Part shown: piece by piece, positions 1 to 9,700 of the stretch | How the letters are laid out: each line of letters opens with the position of its first letter | Numbering within the stretch: position 1 is the first letter of the stretch | Source of the DNA: an uncultured Bacteroidales bacterium | GTDB lineage: Bacteria > Bacteroidota > Bacteroidia > Bacteroidales > Muribaculaceae | NCBI GenBank assembly: GCA_902792895.1 | Contig: CADBBK010000003.1 | Location: 1-64,000 of the forward strand | Direction of reading: 5' to 3' | DNA: 64,000 nucleotides | Notes under the pieces: generated by a model | Told to the model about the DNA's origin: nothing | Database searches by the model: none | The model's input: the letters and a program-made list of their open reading frames with translations, nothing else | Made by a program: the position numbers and the translations under genes

Positions 1-1602
1 CCCACGGGCAGCGGCGCCTATGGCAGCGACATCCTGCGTGCCGTCAAGTTCTTCGGCTATAACAGCGAGACGGCTGAGATCTATTACAAATACTCCTATA
101 ACAACAACACGTGGGCTGCCATGATTCAGGAGGAACTGGTCAACAACCGACCCATCGTGTATTGCGGCTATGACAGTTATGCCGGAGGCCATGCCTTCAA
201 CGTTGATGGCTATGACGCTTCAGACGACACTTACCACATCAACTGGGGCTGGAGCGGTGATTACAACTGCTACTGTGCGCTCAATGCCTTTACCGATGGT
301 GAATATAACTTCACTGAAGACCAGCAGATGGTCATCGGTATCCAGCCGCCCTATCTGGGCCCGACGATTACTGCCAGCGCCCTGAACATGGCCATCGAGT
401 CCTATGCCGAGAAGTCGGCTACGCAGGTGCTCTCGGTCTTCGGCTATTATCTGGACCATGATGTGACCGTTACCCTCGACGACCCCAATGGTGTCTTCTC
501 GATTGACGTTAACCATATCGCCTTGAGCGAGGTCGAGAGCGGAAAGGACATCACCATTACCTATGCTCCTCAGGAGGTGGGCACCCACAATGCCACCATC
601 ACGCTGAGCAGCGAGAATGCCGAGGACGTTGTCGTCAACATCGTGGGCACCTCGGTGTTTGAGACCCACGATCCCGTGATGCTCGAGGCCAATGAGGACT
701 TCATCCACCTCACCGGGTTCCGAGCCGACTGGACCGATGAGACTCCTGCCAAGAATGTAGAGAGCTACACTCTCGAGGTGGCTACCAAGGCCATCACCGC
801 TCTGCTGGGCGAAACCGACTGGAGTGACCTCACCTATCAGAGCAGCAGTGTGATTTCCCACTGGCAGGACTATTTCCCCGAGGGCTGGGAGTATCAGGGT
901 AGCCAGCTCTTCACCGGCAATGGCTGCCTCCAGCTGGGTTCTGGCGGTGCCATCATCTCTCCCGAATATGATTTGACGGGTTATGACAAGGTCACCGTCA
1001 AGATGCGCGCCAAGGGTTATAATTCGTGGTACAACTCGGGTGTAACCATCTCTACTAGCCTGCAATCCGTGCATGTGGACCTTGGCACCCAGTTCACCGA
1101 TTATGTCTTCGTCCTGGATTGCACTGACATCGAGCGGATTACCATCCGTGGCGACTACTATCCCAACAATTATGGCGAGATCGAGAGCATTCAGATTTAT
1201 GCCGGCGATGCCAGTGAGCCTCGCTTGACAGCGGCCAGCGAGCAGGGCGATGCCACCTACCGCCTGATTACAGGCATCACCCCCGATAAATTCTACAACG
1301 TTGAGAATCTGACTCCTGGCGGCACCTTCTTCTTCAGGGTGATGGCCCACTACACCGATGACACCTGGAGCGCTTGGAGCAAGGCCAAGACCGTTGTGCT
1401 CAAGGGTGAAGGCCACGGTTTTGCGTTGGGCGACGTTAATCATGACGGCATGGTCGACATCAGCGATGTGACCGATCTCATTGACTACCTGCTTGACCCG
1501 TCGATGGAAATCTGCTTGACATGTGCCGACCTCGATGGTGATGGCGAAGCCTCCATTGCCGATGTGACGGCGCTCATCGACAAGCTGCTGACTGAGGAAT
1601 AA
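1..1602 (+). CDS. C10 family (streptopain-like) protease with dockerin-like C terminus, 5' partial
   Basis: Secreted cysteine protease of MEROPS family C10. The reading frame is open from base 1, so the gene starts left of the window; the internal ATG at 121 is not the true start. The signal peptide, propeptide and catalytic Cys are missing. Visible are the catalytic His in GGHAFNVDGYD (His at residue 64 of the fragment) and the INWGWSG motif that completes the active site in streptopain. Then come an Ig-like domain (nt 360-650), an FN3 domain (about nt 670-1410) split by a beta-rich type A insert (about nt 784-1210), and two Ca-loop repeats at nt 1428-1599 (DVNHDG, DLDGDG). First of six tandem paralogues on this strand. 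Family assignment is firm; substrate and the dockerin partner are unknown. Confidence 0.93.
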   Translation, partial: PTGSGAYGSDILRAVKFFGYNSETAEIYYKYSYNNNTWAAMIQEELVNNRPIVYCGYDSYAGGHAFNVDGYDASDDTYHINWGWSGDYNCYCALNAFTDGEYNFTEDQQMVIGIQPPYLGPTITASALNMAIESYAEKSATQVLSVFGYYLDHDVTVTLDDPNGVFSIDVNHIALSEVESGKDITITYAPQEVGTHNATITLSSENAEDVVVNIVGTSVFETHDPVMLEANEDFIHLTGFRADWTDETPAKNVESYTLEVATKAITALLGETDWSDLTYQSSSVISHWQDYFPEGWEYQGSQLFTGNGCLQLGSGGAIISPEYDLTGYDKVTVKMRAKGYNSWYNSGVTISTSLQSVHVDLGTQFTDYVFVLDCTDIERITIRGDYYPNNYGEIESIQIYAGDASEPRLTAASEQGDATYRLITGITPDKFYNVENLTPGGTFFFRVMAHYTDDTWSAWSKAKTVVLKGEGHGFALGDVNHDGMVDISDVTDLIDYLLDPSMEICLTCADLDGDGEASIADVTALIDKLLTEE

Positions 1603-1640
1603 ACACCTGATTGTTCATCTTTTTGCCTTGCTAGAGAAGG

Positions 1641-1670
1641 GGCGGGTGGCTGCGGCCACCTGCCTTTTTT
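1641..1670 (+). terminator. Rho-independent terminator after the first C10 gene
   Basis: A 10-bp stem (GGCGGGTGGC with GCCACCTGCC, one G-U pair), loop TGCG, followed by six T. Confidence 0.85.
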
Positions 1671-1758
1671 GGTGCATTGGCATTTTGTCGGTCCACGGCT
1701 CTAGTAACTAGCTTTTTTCATGGTTTTTGCTGCGATAGGTCGCATTTTACCGAAATTA

Positions 1759-1790
1759 TTTGTATGATTGTGAATTAGTGTATAATTTTG
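1759..1790 (+). promoter_or_regulatory. Bacteroidetes-type promoter of the second C10 gene
   Basis: TTTG at 1759-1762, 20-nt spacer, TAATTTTG at 1783-1790: a full match to the Bacteroidetes -33/-7 consensus. It leaves a leader of about 75 nt before the ATG at 1872. Confidence 0.75.
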
Positions 1791-1871
1791 CATCATCAAT
1801 CTGAATTGATTCCGGCATAAACCTGACAATAATTGTGTATGTCCTTAATATTAACTATAAATTTTGTATTT

Positions 1872-4241
1872 ATGAAAAAAATGTTATTCCTTGCCGCACT
1901 GATGTTGGCGGCTTTCCAGGCCCTGGCAGGCAACATCGACGTGAACACCGCCCAGAGCTCAGCTGTACGTTTCCTGCAGAGTCGCGCCACTAGGGGTGCC
2001 ATGACGGCTCCCACCGTGAAGTGGACCCACGAGGTGAAGTCCTCGATCGCAACTCAGGCAGCTTACTACATTGTGAACACTGACTGTGGCTATGTCATCG
2101 TTGCTGGCGACGACCGTGCCCGTGAGATTCTCGCCTATGGCGAAGGTCAGCTCACTAACCTGAACGACCTGCCCGAGGCTATGCAGATGTTCCTGGACAT
2201 GTACCAGAAGCAGATGGAATACCTTCAGGCCCATCCCGGACTGGTGGTGCAGAAGGGTATTAACCGTGGCGGCGTGTCGGTAGGCCCGCTGCTGACCACC
2301 GCTTGGAACCAGGGCAAGCCTTACAATATGAAGACCCCCAAGAAGGGTTCTGGTCAGGATCCCTATTGCAAGGTGGGCTGTTCGGCAGTAGCCCTGGCTC
2401 AGGTGATGAGGTACTGGGAATATCCCAAGGTGTCTCCCGCTCTTCCTGGCTACACCTGCCCGACCTCTGGCTATGTCATCGAAGACCTGCCCGAATACAC
2501 CTTTGATTGGGCCAACATGCGTGATTCTTACCCCAGCAGTTCGAGTGGTATCGACCAGATTCCCGATGCGCAGATTGACGCCATCAGCTGGTTCATGCGC
2601 TATGTGGGCCAGGCCGAGACCATGGATTACGGTTTGGACAAGAGCGGTGCAGAGCGCGAGGAAATCATGCAGGCCCTGCGCACGTTTGGTTATCGTGATG
2701 CCCACGTGATTGAGAAGTGGGACTTCGACGATGGTACCGTCAACTACACCGAGGAGGAATGGGGTGAGCTGATCCAGTCCGAGCTGCTCGCTGGCCGTCC
2801 TCTGATTTATTGCGCCTTTGATATGTCGAGCGACTCCACCGGTATCGGTGGCCACGCCTTCAATGTCGACGGCTATGACGCCACCACCGACATGTACCAC
2901 GTGAACTTCGGTATGAGTGCCGAGAAGAACACCTACTACGCACTCAACGGTTTCACCCTTGACAATGGCATGACGGTCTATGACTTCTTCCCCATCCTGT
3001 TTGCCGACGTGCAGGATCCCACCCTCACGACCGAGCCCCGCATCTACACATCGACCGATGCCCTCAGCATGGAGTGCTACGCTGGTGAGACCACTACCGC
3101 AACGCTCAATGTTACTGGTGCTAACCTGACTGGTGACATTACCCTTGCCTTGAGCGATGCTGATGGCGTGTTCAGCATTGATGCCACCACGATTGCTCTT
3201 GCTGATGTTGCCAATGGAGCCGTCACTGTAACCTATGCTCCCCAGGCTGTTGGCACCAACAATGCCACCATCACCCTGAGCAGCGAGGGCGCTCCTGATG
3301 TGACCGTTAACTTGACGGGTACCGCCACGGCCGCTCCCCTCGTGGTCTATGACCCCGTGATGCTCCCCGCCGATGAGAGCAAGATCACAGCTACCTCGTT
3401 CCGCGCCGACTGGACCGACCAGACCGTTGCTCAAAACGTGACCAGCTACACCCTCGAGGTGAAGGAGAAACCCAGCACCGGTGGCTTGATTGCCGAGGCC
3501 GACTGGAGCAACGTGCCCTCGTCGGGCGGTGCTGATAGCTACCTGCCTGAGGGCTGGACCGTTGGCCCGTATGGCATCTATTGCGAGGGTGGCAGCATCT
3601 CTATCACCAGCGACAGCTGGATCAGGACCAATACGCTCGAGATTGGTACCGACAAGGTGACCGTGGTGTTCAAGGCCAAGAACTACTACACCTGGACCGC
3701 ATCGGCCCTGACGGTAAAGACCAGCGTTGACTCGAAGTATTTTGAGCTCACCAATGACTTCGTTGAGTACACCGTAGTTCTGAACTGCAACGAGAATGAC
3801 CAGATCGAGTTCTTCTCCAACACCTATTATCCCATGCTCCAGTATGTGAAGATCTACTCTGGTGAGGTGACCGCGCCGCAGCTGCGTGCCGAGGAGGGCA
3901 ATGAGACCTATCGTCTGATTACCGGCATCACCGACAAGTTCTACACCGTGAACAACCTGCTTGCCGAGGGCACCTTCGACTACCGTGTGAAGGCGCTCTA
4001 CACCGATGGCACCGAGAGCGCTTGGAGCAACAAGGAGACTGTGACGCTCGTTGGCGGCACTGTCATGTTGGGTGACGTGGATGACGACGGCGAGATCGGC
4101 ATCTCGGATGTTTCGGCCCTCGTTGACTATCTGCTGGACACTAGCAACACGATCAACCTGGCTAACGCCGACGTGGACGAAGACGGTGAGATTGGCATCT
4201 CGGACGTTTCCGCTCTGGTGGATATGCTGTTGGGTAACTGA
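1872..4241 (+). CDS. C10 family protease, dockerin-like C terminus, altered NFGM active-site motif
   Basis: Secreted C10 cysteine protease of 789 aa. The start was chosen at ATG 1872 because a signal peptide (MKKMLFLAALMLAAFQALA) begins there. Order: streptopain-type propeptide/inhibitor region (about 20-130), catalytic domain with Cys170 in KVGCSAVALAQ and His328 in GGHAFNVDGYD, Ig-like domain (about 390-490), FN3 (493-729) split by a type A insert (about 533-673), dockerin-like repeats (732-789). Odd: where four of its paralogues in the window keep NWGWSG this copy reads NFGMSAEKN, so both Trp are lost while the Asn is kept. It may have altered or reduced activity. It has its own promoter and terminator. 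Confidence 0.93.
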   Translation: MKKMLFLAALMLAAFQALAGNIDVNTAQSSAVRFLQSRATRGAMTAPTVKWTHEVKSSIATQAAYYIVNTDCGYVIVAGDDRAREILAYGEGQLTNLNDLPEAMQMFLDMYQKQMEYLQAHPGLVVQKGINRGGVSVGPLLTTAWNQGKPYNMKTPKKGSGQDPYCKVGCSAVALAQVMRYWEYPKVSPALPGYTCPTSGYVIEDLPEYTFDWANMRDSYPSSSSGIDQIPDAQIDAISWFMRYVGQAETMDYGLDKSGAEREEIMQALRTFGYRDAHVIEKWDFDDGTVNYTEEEWGELIQSELLAGRPLIYCAFDMSSDSTGIGGHAFNVDGYDATTDMYHVNFGMSAEKNTYYALNGFTLDNGMTVYDFFPILFADVQDPTLTTEPRIYTSTDALSMECYAGETTTATLNVTGANLTGDITLALSDADGVFSIDATTIALADVANGAVTVTYAPQAVGTNNATITLSSEGAPDVTVNLTGTATAAPLVVYDPVMLPADESKITATSFRADWTDQTVAQNVTSYTLEVKEKPSTGGLIAEADWSNVPSSGGADSYLPEGWTVGPYGIYCEGGSISITSDSWIRTNTLEIGTDKVTVVFKAKNYYTWTASALTVKTSVDSKYFELTNDFVEYTVVLNCNENDQIEFFSNTYYPMLQYVKIYSGEVTAPQLRAEEGNETYRLITGITDKFYTVNNLLAEGTFDYRVKALYTDGTESAWSNKETVTLVGGTVMLGDVDDDGEIGISDVSALVDYLLDTSNTINLANADVDEDGEIGISDVSALVDMLLGN

Positions 4242-4267
4242 TAACATACCACACTGACCGATTGATC

Positions 4268-4305
4268 CGGGGCCTGGGCGCTGCAAGCGCTTGGGCCCCG
4301 TTTTT
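4268..4305 (+). terminator. Rho-independent terminator after the second C10 gene
   Basis: A 14-nt stem pair (CGGGGCCTGGGCGC / GCGCTTGGGCCCCG, with wobble pairs), loop TGCAA, followed by five T. Confidence 0.85.
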
Positions 4306-4382
4306 CTTGTCATGCTTGCTGCCCTGCAATGAGCATAATGAAAGAATTAACCGATTTCGGTTAGAAAAAAGCTATGAAAGTG

Positions 4383-4411
4383 TTGCAAATGGCATTTTAT
4401 TTATAACTTTG
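4383..4411 (+). promoter_or_regulatory. Probable promoter of the third C10 gene
   Basis: TTG at 4383-4385 and TAACTTTG at 4404-4411, spacer 18 nt (slightly short). Leader about 80 nt before ATG 4497. Confidence 0.55.
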
Positions 4412-4496
4412 CAGGCGCTTTTCGTTGCAAAACGACAATTGCGATAATTGTTGTGACGATTTACCATTTTCAATAAACTATCAAAATCAAGCATTT

Positions 4497-6866
4497 ATGA
4501 AGAAATTACTGTTGATTGTAGCCCTGTTGTTGGGCGCTTTGCAGCTCTCGGCGGCCGACGTAAGTCCGGTTCAGGCCCGGGCAGCAGCCGAGCGTTTTTT
4601 GCAGAGTGACGTAAAGGGAAAGAATTTTGGCGCCATGCCTGCTTCGGGAGTCAAACTGCTCTACACCGAGATGAACTCCACCCAGGCCGACAAAGCCGTG
4701 TACTACATCTTTAACTCCGAGTTGGGGTTTGTCATCGTCTCGGGCGATGACCGTGCCCACCAGATTCTTGCCCACGGCGACCGCCCGCTGGACTTGAAGC
4801 GTATGCCCGAAAACATGAAGTTCTGGCTCAGCACCTACAAGCGCCAGCTGGAGTACCTGCAGGCCCATCCGGGACTGGCCGTTGAGTTGCCCAAGCTGAA
4901 AAGCGGCCAACGTGCTGACAAGGTTGAGCCGATGCTCACTGCCGAGTGGGACCAGGACGCCCCCTATTACAACCACTGCCCCACCTATGGCGGCTCATAC
5001 TGCCTGACGGGTTGCCCCGCCACCTCGCTGTCGATGGTGTTCTACTACTGGAAGTTCCCCACCGACCCGACACCTCCCGTCGAGGGCTATACCAACGAGA
5101 GCTATGGTTTTCAAGTGCCTGCGCTGCCGTCCATCACCTTTGACTGGGACAACATGCTCGACAAGTACACCAGCGGCTACACCACCGCTCAGGCCGATGC
5201 CGTGGCATGGCTGATGCGCTACGTGGGCCAGGAGGAGCACATGGACTACACGCCCAGCGGTAGCGGTGCCATGGGCGCTGACATCCTGCGTGCGGTCGAG
5301 TTCTTCGGCTACGATGAGGAGATGGCCCGTCTGGAGTTCAAGACGCGCACCGACGACTATGCCAACGACACAGCGGTCTATTACACCGACGAGGAGTGGG
5401 CTGCTATGCTCCAACAGGAGATGTACGAGGGCCGTCCCGTGGTTTACTGCGCCTATGACTACTCCTATTGGGGCTGGAGCGGACACGCCTTCAATGTCGA
5501 CGGTTACAATCCTGCCGACGCTACCTACCATGTGAATTGGGGATGGAGCGGCGACGGTAACGGTGACTTTGTCCTCAATGCTTTCTCTAGTGGTGGCTAC
5601 AACTTCACCATCGAGCAGCAGATGATTATGGGTATCCAGCCGCCTCCCCAAGGCCCTGGCATCAAGGTAAACCGTACTAAGCTCGACATCGAAGCCCTTG
5701 TCGGCAAGACCGCCACAGCTACATTTACCGTCAAGGGACACGAACTCACTAACGACATCACCCTGACACTCAATGATGCCGACGGAGCCTTCTCGCTTGA
5801 CGCCACTACGGTGGCTGTCGCCGACCAAGAGGAAGGAAAAGTCATCACCGTGACCTACGCTCCTCAGGCCAGCGGCCAGCACACGGCCACCATCACCCTG
5901 TCCAGCCCTGATGTTGACGACAAGGTGGTGACAATCAATGGTGTGGCTGCGCTGGAAACCTATCTCCCCAATCTGCTCCCCGCCAACGAGGCCTTTATTG
6001 ACCTGACGCAGTTCCGTGCCGACTGGACCGACGAGACACCGGTTGAGAATGTCGAGAGCTACACCCTGGAGGTGGCTACGCGACCTGCAGTCGAGCTGCT
6101 CGACTCCATCGATGGCAGCATCTATCCCGGCAGCTACGAGAACATGACGCTCACTGAGCCCTGGAGCGGCAACGGCGTCAAGTGCGGCCACGATGCGGTA
6201 TATTTCAGCAACTACGACCTGGACGGCTTCATCGCCTTTACCGTGCCCGATGGCTATACCGACGACGTGTTCACGATGCAGATTACGACCGTCAGCGACT
6301 ATTACGGCAGCGGCAATCTCACGGTTGGTTCCGACCAGACGGCGCCCGTTGGCCACCAGTTCACCAGCGGTCAGACCTATACTTGGCTGGTAACCGCCAG
6401 CGCCGGTGAGAAAATCACTATCACCTCGACCGATAACTACTTCTCGCCTGACATGAGCATGATTAGGGTCTATGCTGGTGATGTCAACGAGCTGAATACG
6501 CTCAGGGGCGAAGAGGGTGATGCCAATTATCGCCTGATCACGGATATTACAGGATTGTCCTATACCGTGAAGAACCTTGCCGAGGCAGGTACTTTCTACT
6601 ACAAGGTGAAGGCTATCTATACCGATGGCACTCAGAGCCGTTGGAGCAACACTCAGCGGGTGACCTTGCTGGCTGGCAGCGGCCACATGCTGGGTGACGT
6701 GAACCACGACGGCGAGGTGAGCATCGAGGATGTGAGCCTGCTCATCGACTACCTGATGACTGACGATGAGGCTGGCGTGTGCCTGACCTGTGCCGACATC
6801 AACGGTGATGGCGAGGTGAGCATTGGCGATGTCAGCGCCTTGATTGACAAGCTGCTCACGCTCTAG
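4497..6866 (+). CDS. C10 family protease with dockerin-like C terminus (type B FN3 insert)
   Basis: Secreted C10 protease, 789 aa. Start at ATG 4497, where the signal peptide MKKLLLIVALLLGALQLSAA begins; the open frame upstream lacks coding character. Propeptide about 21-130; catalytic Cys173 in TGCPATSLSMVFYYW, His330 in SGHAFNVDGY, then VNWGWSG. Ig-like domain about 395-485. The FN3 (489-726) is interrupted at about 528-664 by a type B module (TLTEPWSGNGVK ... GNLTVGSDQT ... TYTWLVTASAGEKITI ... IRVYAGD), unlike the type A module of its two upstream neighbours but close to both modules of the C10 gene at 42219-45686. Dockerin-like repeats (DVNHDG, DINGDG) lie at 730-789. Followed by a strong terminator. 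Confidence 0.94.
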   Translation: MKKLLLIVALLLGALQLSAADVSPVQARAAAERFLQSDVKGKNFGAMPASGVKLLYTEMNSTQADKAVYYIFNSELGFVIVSGDDRAHQILAHGDRPLDLKRMPENMKFWLSTYKRQLEYLQAHPGLAVELPKLKSGQRADKVEPMLTAEWDQDAPYYNHCPTYGGSYCLTGCPATSLSMVFYYWKFPTDPTPPVEGYTNESYGFQVPALPSITFDWDNMLDKYTSGYTTAQADAVAWLMRYVGQEEHMDYTPSGSGAMGADILRAVEFFGYDEEMARLEFKTRTDDYANDTAVYYTDEEWAAMLQQEMYEGRPVVYCAYDYSYWGWSGHAFNVDGYNPADATYHVNWGWSGDGNGDFVLNAFSSGGYNFTIEQQMIMGIQPPPQGPGIKVNRTKLDIEALVGKTATATFTVKGHELTNDITLTLNDADGAFSLDATTVAVADQEEGKVITVTYAPQASGQHTATITLSSPDVDDKVVTINGVAALETYLPNLLPANEAFIDLTQFRADWTDETPVENVESYTLEVATRPAVELLDSIDGSIYPGSYENMTLTEPWSGNGVKCGHDAVYFSNYDLDGFIAFTVPDGYTDDVFTMQITTVSDYYGSGNLTVGSDQTAPVGHQFTSGQTYTWLVTASAGEKITITSTDNYFSPDMSMIRVYAGDVNELNTLRGEEGDANYRLITDITGLSYTVKNLAEAGTFYYKVKAIYTDGTQSRWSNTQRVTLLAGSGHMLGDVNHDGEVSIEDVSLLIDYLMTDDEAGVCLTCADINGDGEVSIGDVSALIDKLLTL

Positions 6867-6914
6867 TGAAACTTCAGCAAGGGGCAAGGCCCTGAAGAAT
6901 TGAGAACTTTCTGC

Positions 6915-6957
6915 CAAGCGGGACAAAGAAGAATCATCTTTTTGTCCCGCTTGTTTT
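6915..6957 (+). terminator. Rho-independent terminator after the third C10 gene
   Basis: A 13-bp perfect stem (CAAGCGGGACAAA / TTTGTCCCGCTTG) with a 13-nt loop, followed by TTTT. Confidence 0.8.
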
Positions 6958-6999
6958 CGAAAAATAGGGCAATTATGCGGTAAAACAGCTTTTTATTGT

Positions 7000-7007
7000 T
7001 ACCTTTG
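7000..7007 (+). promoter_or_regulatory. -7 element of the fourth C10 gene
   Basis: TACCTTTG followed by C, 78 nt before ATG 7086. No convincing TTTG element lies at the expected -33 distance, so only half of the promoter is supported. Confidence 0.4.
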
Positions 7008-7085
7008 CACTTTTCCATGTAGTAACTGATGCCTATCACTGCTCATGAAAACCATTATCAAACTAAAACCATTATTAGATCTTAT

Positions 7086-9476
7086 ATGAGAAGATTTTAT
7101 TTGCTCGCCATGTTGCTGCTGGCTTTCACTCAGGTGGAAGCAGCCAGCGTCGATTTGGCGACTGCTCAGGCCACTGCCCAGCGTTTTGCGTTGGGCCGGC
7201 CTTCGAACCATCAATTCCAGGGCAACGCGCCAGGTGCTGTGAAGTTGATTTACACCGAGGTTAATTCCCGCCATCCCCAGCAGGCGGCCTATTACATCTT
7301 CAATACCGAGTGCGGTTTTGTCGTCGTCGCCGGTGATGATCGTGCCCAGGCCGTATTGGCCCATGGTGACCGTCAGCTGGACATGAACCGCATGCCCGAC
7401 AACATGAGCTGTTGGCTCAGCCAGTACAAGCGTCAGCTCGAGTTCCTGCAGGACCGACCTGACCTTGTGGTAGACAAGCCTTACCACAGTCAGCGTATGT
7501 CGCCACCCACCATCCAGCCGCTGCTCACTGCCGAGTGGGACCAGGCTGAGCCCTATTGGAACCACTGCCCGGTGTATAACGGTGACACCTGCCTGACCGG
7601 GTGCCCCGCCACCTCGCTGTCGATGGTGTTCTATTACTGGAAATATCCCACCGGGCCCACGCCCGAGGTGGACAGCTACATCAATCTGGGTACTAGCTCA
7701 CGCCTGCCTGCCTTGCCGTCAACCACTTTTGACTGGGACAACATGCTGGATCAATACATCGAGGGCAATTACACCGACGAGCAGGCCGATGCTGTGGCTT
7801 GGCTGATGCGCTACATCGGTCAGGAAGAGCACATGGACTACACGCCCGACGGCAGCGGTGCACAGGGCAGCGACATCCTGCGTACCGTCAAGTTTTTCGG
7901 CTATGATGATGGTGCCGAACTGGTGACCAAGTCGTTTGACGATACCTTTGGCAACGAGACGGTGCTCATCAGCGATGCTGATTGGGCCGAGATGCTGTTG
8001 ACCGAGCTTGTCGAGGGCCGCCCCGTGGTGTATTGCGCCTTTGACTACAAGAGTGACAAGGGTTGGACTGGCCACGCCTTCAATGTAGATGGCTATGATG
8101 CCGCCGACAATACTTATCACGTGAACTGGGGTTGGAGTGGCGTCGGCAATGGTAACTTTGCGCTGAACGCTTTCAGCTACGCCGGTTATACGTTCAATCT
8201 CGAGCAGCAGATGGTCATCGGCATCCAGCCTCCAGTGACCACCCCGACTATCAGGGTATCGCCCTTCCAGGTCGAGATGAATGCCTATGTGGACCAGAGC
8301 GCCACGGCAACCATCAACGTGATGGGTTTGCGTCTGCTTGACGGCGTGACGTTGACGCTGCACGATGAGGCTGGCGTGTTCTCCCTGGACCAGACCAGCA
8401 TCACTGTCGATGATGCCGAAGAGGGCAAATTGGTCACCGTGACCTATTCGCCCACGGCCAGTGGCCAGCACACTGCTACCATCGTGCTGTCCAGCCCTGA
8501 TGCCGAAGATGTTACCGTGGCCGTCAGCGGAAATGCAGTGCTCGATGTCCACACGCCCGAATTGATGACGCCCGAGGCCAATGACATCGGTCTGACGCAG
8601 TTCCGCGCATCGTGGCTCGACGCTACCGATGCCAAGTATGTGTCTGATTACACCCTCGAGGTGGCTACCAAGCCCGGCACCACGCTGGTGGGAGAAGCCG
8701 ACTGGAGCAATCTTGTAGAGAACACGTCGAACTGTGCCGAGAACTGGCAACCGCTCATGCCCGAGGGATGGTCATTTGTCGGAACAGGCCTGTGGCATGA
8801 GAACGGAGGTATATCGATTAACAACAAGAGCCAGATTGTCACCCCGACCTATGACCTGGCAGGTTACGAGAAGGTGACGGTGGTGGTGACCGCCAAATCG
8901 TCGATGAGCCAGAGCAGCTCCAAGTTCACTGTTTCGACCGACGCCCAGAGCATGGAGTTCTCAGCTGCGGGTGGCACACCGTTCACACCCTATGTCGCTG
9001 TACTTGATTGCAACGATCTGGACCAGGTGGCCATTGCGGGCAAGAGCAATTTCCCCATCTTCCAAAGCATATTGGTCTATGCCGGCGAACTGGATGAGCC
9101 CACCTTGCGCGACGTTGTTGAGCAGGGTGATGCCGACAGCCGGTTGATTACAGGCATTACCGATAAGCATTACACCGTGGCAGGCCTCAATGCGGAAGGC
9201 ACCTTCTACTACAGGGTGATGGCCCACTACATCGACGGCACCCAGAGCCCGTGGAGCAAGAGCTTCATCGTTACCCTGGCCGAGGGCAGCCACAGCATGG
9301 GTGACGTGGACCACAACGGCAGCGTGGACATCGCCGACGTGAGCCTGCTGATCGACTACCTGCTGAGTGGTGACGGTGATGCTGTGTGTCCCGCCTGTGC
9401 CGACGTGGACAACAGCGGTATTGCCGACATCGCCGATGTGACTGCACTCATCGACCGCCTGCTCATCGGGCAGTAG
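7086..9476 (+). CDS. C10 family protease with dockerin-like C terminus
   Basis: Secreted C10 protease, 796 aa from ATG 7086 (MRRFYLLAMLLLAFTQVEA signal peptide). Propeptide about 20-130 with the conserved YYIFNTECGFVVVAGDDRA stretch; catalytic Cys173 in TGCPATSLSMVFYYW and His330 in TGHAFNVDGYD, followed by VNWGWSG. An Ig-like domain follows. The FN3 (about 489-735) holds a type A insert (about 528-673: PEGWSFVGTG ... YDLAGYEKVTVVV ... YVAVLDCNDLDQVAI ... ILVYAGE). Dockerin-like pair (DVDHNG, DVDNSG) at 736-796. The second Ca loop has Ser in place of the Asp/Asn-Gly pattern seen in its sisters. No terminator is obvious behind it, so read-through into the next gene is possible. Confidence 0.94.
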   Translation: MRRFYLLAMLLLAFTQVEAASVDLATAQATAQRFALGRPSNHQFQGNAPGAVKLIYTEVNSRHPQQAAYYIFNTECGFVVVAGDDRAQAVLAHGDRQLDMNRMPDNMSCWLSQYKRQLEFLQDRPDLVVDKPYHSQRMSPPTIQPLLTAEWDQAEPYWNHCPVYNGDTCLTGCPATSLSMVFYYWKYPTGPTPEVDSYINLGTSSRLPALPSTTFDWDNMLDQYIEGNYTDEQADAVAWLMRYIGQEEHMDYTPDGSGAQGSDILRTVKFFGYDDGAELVTKSFDDTFGNETVLISDADWAEMLLTELVEGRPVVYCAFDYKSDKGWTGHAFNVDGYDAADNTYHVNWGWSGVGNGNFALNAFSYAGYTFNLEQQMVIGIQPPVTTPTIRVSPFQVEMNAYVDQSATATINVMGLRLLDGVTLTLHDEAGVFSLDQTSITVDDAEEGKLVTVTYSPTASGQHTATIVLSSPDAEDVTVAVSGNAVLDVHTPELMTPEANDIGLTQFRASWLDATDAKYVSDYTLEVATKPGTTLVGEADWSNLVENTSNCAENWQPLMPEGWSFVGTGLWHENGGISINNKSQIVTPTYDLAGYEKVTVVVTAKSSMSQSSSKFTVSTDAQSMEFSAAGGTPFTPYVAVLDCNDLDQVAIAGKSNFPIFQSILVYAGELDEPTLRDVVEQGDADSRLITGITDKHYTVAGLNAEGTFYYRVMAHYIDGTQSPWSKSFIVTLAEGSHSMGDVDHNGSVDIADVSLLIDYLLSGDGDAVCPACADVDNSGIADIADVTALIDRLLIGQ

Positions 9477-9700
9477 ACAACATTCAAGGCAATGATATGG
9501 CAGTTGACCTATTGATTTTTCTTTTCAATGCTAATTTCGCTAATTGGGCGAACCTCACGAAGAAATAACACCATTCGTCATCATTCGTTAAATTCGTGAA
9601 ATGGGCATTACCCCCGCAGGGCTTGGGCCAACTGCTATATCGTTATACAATCCAATCACTGAAATACCAAGAATCATTAACTATTTAAACAAGTGACGTT
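9477..9700. other. Intergenic stretch with an ATTCG-type repeat
   Basis: 224 bases between the fourth and fifth C10 genes. Unlike the other gaps in the array it shows neither a clear hairpin terminator nor a TAnnTTTG promoter. It contains ATTCGTTAAATTCGTGAAAT at 9583-9602, related to a second copy at 35789-35814 on the minus strand. Confidence 0.4.

Noticed and set aside
121-1602. ATG at 121 as the start of the first gene
   Set aside because: The frame is open and in-family (GSDILRAVKFFGY) from base 1, so the gene is cut by the window edge.
1959-4313. Long minus-strand open frame (784 codons) opposite the second C10 gene; similar frames at 220-1443, 4995-6926, 7719-8750 and 12504-14039
   Set aside because: They lie antisense to clear C10 genes, show no family motifs or signal peptides, and arise from the codon bias of the true strand.
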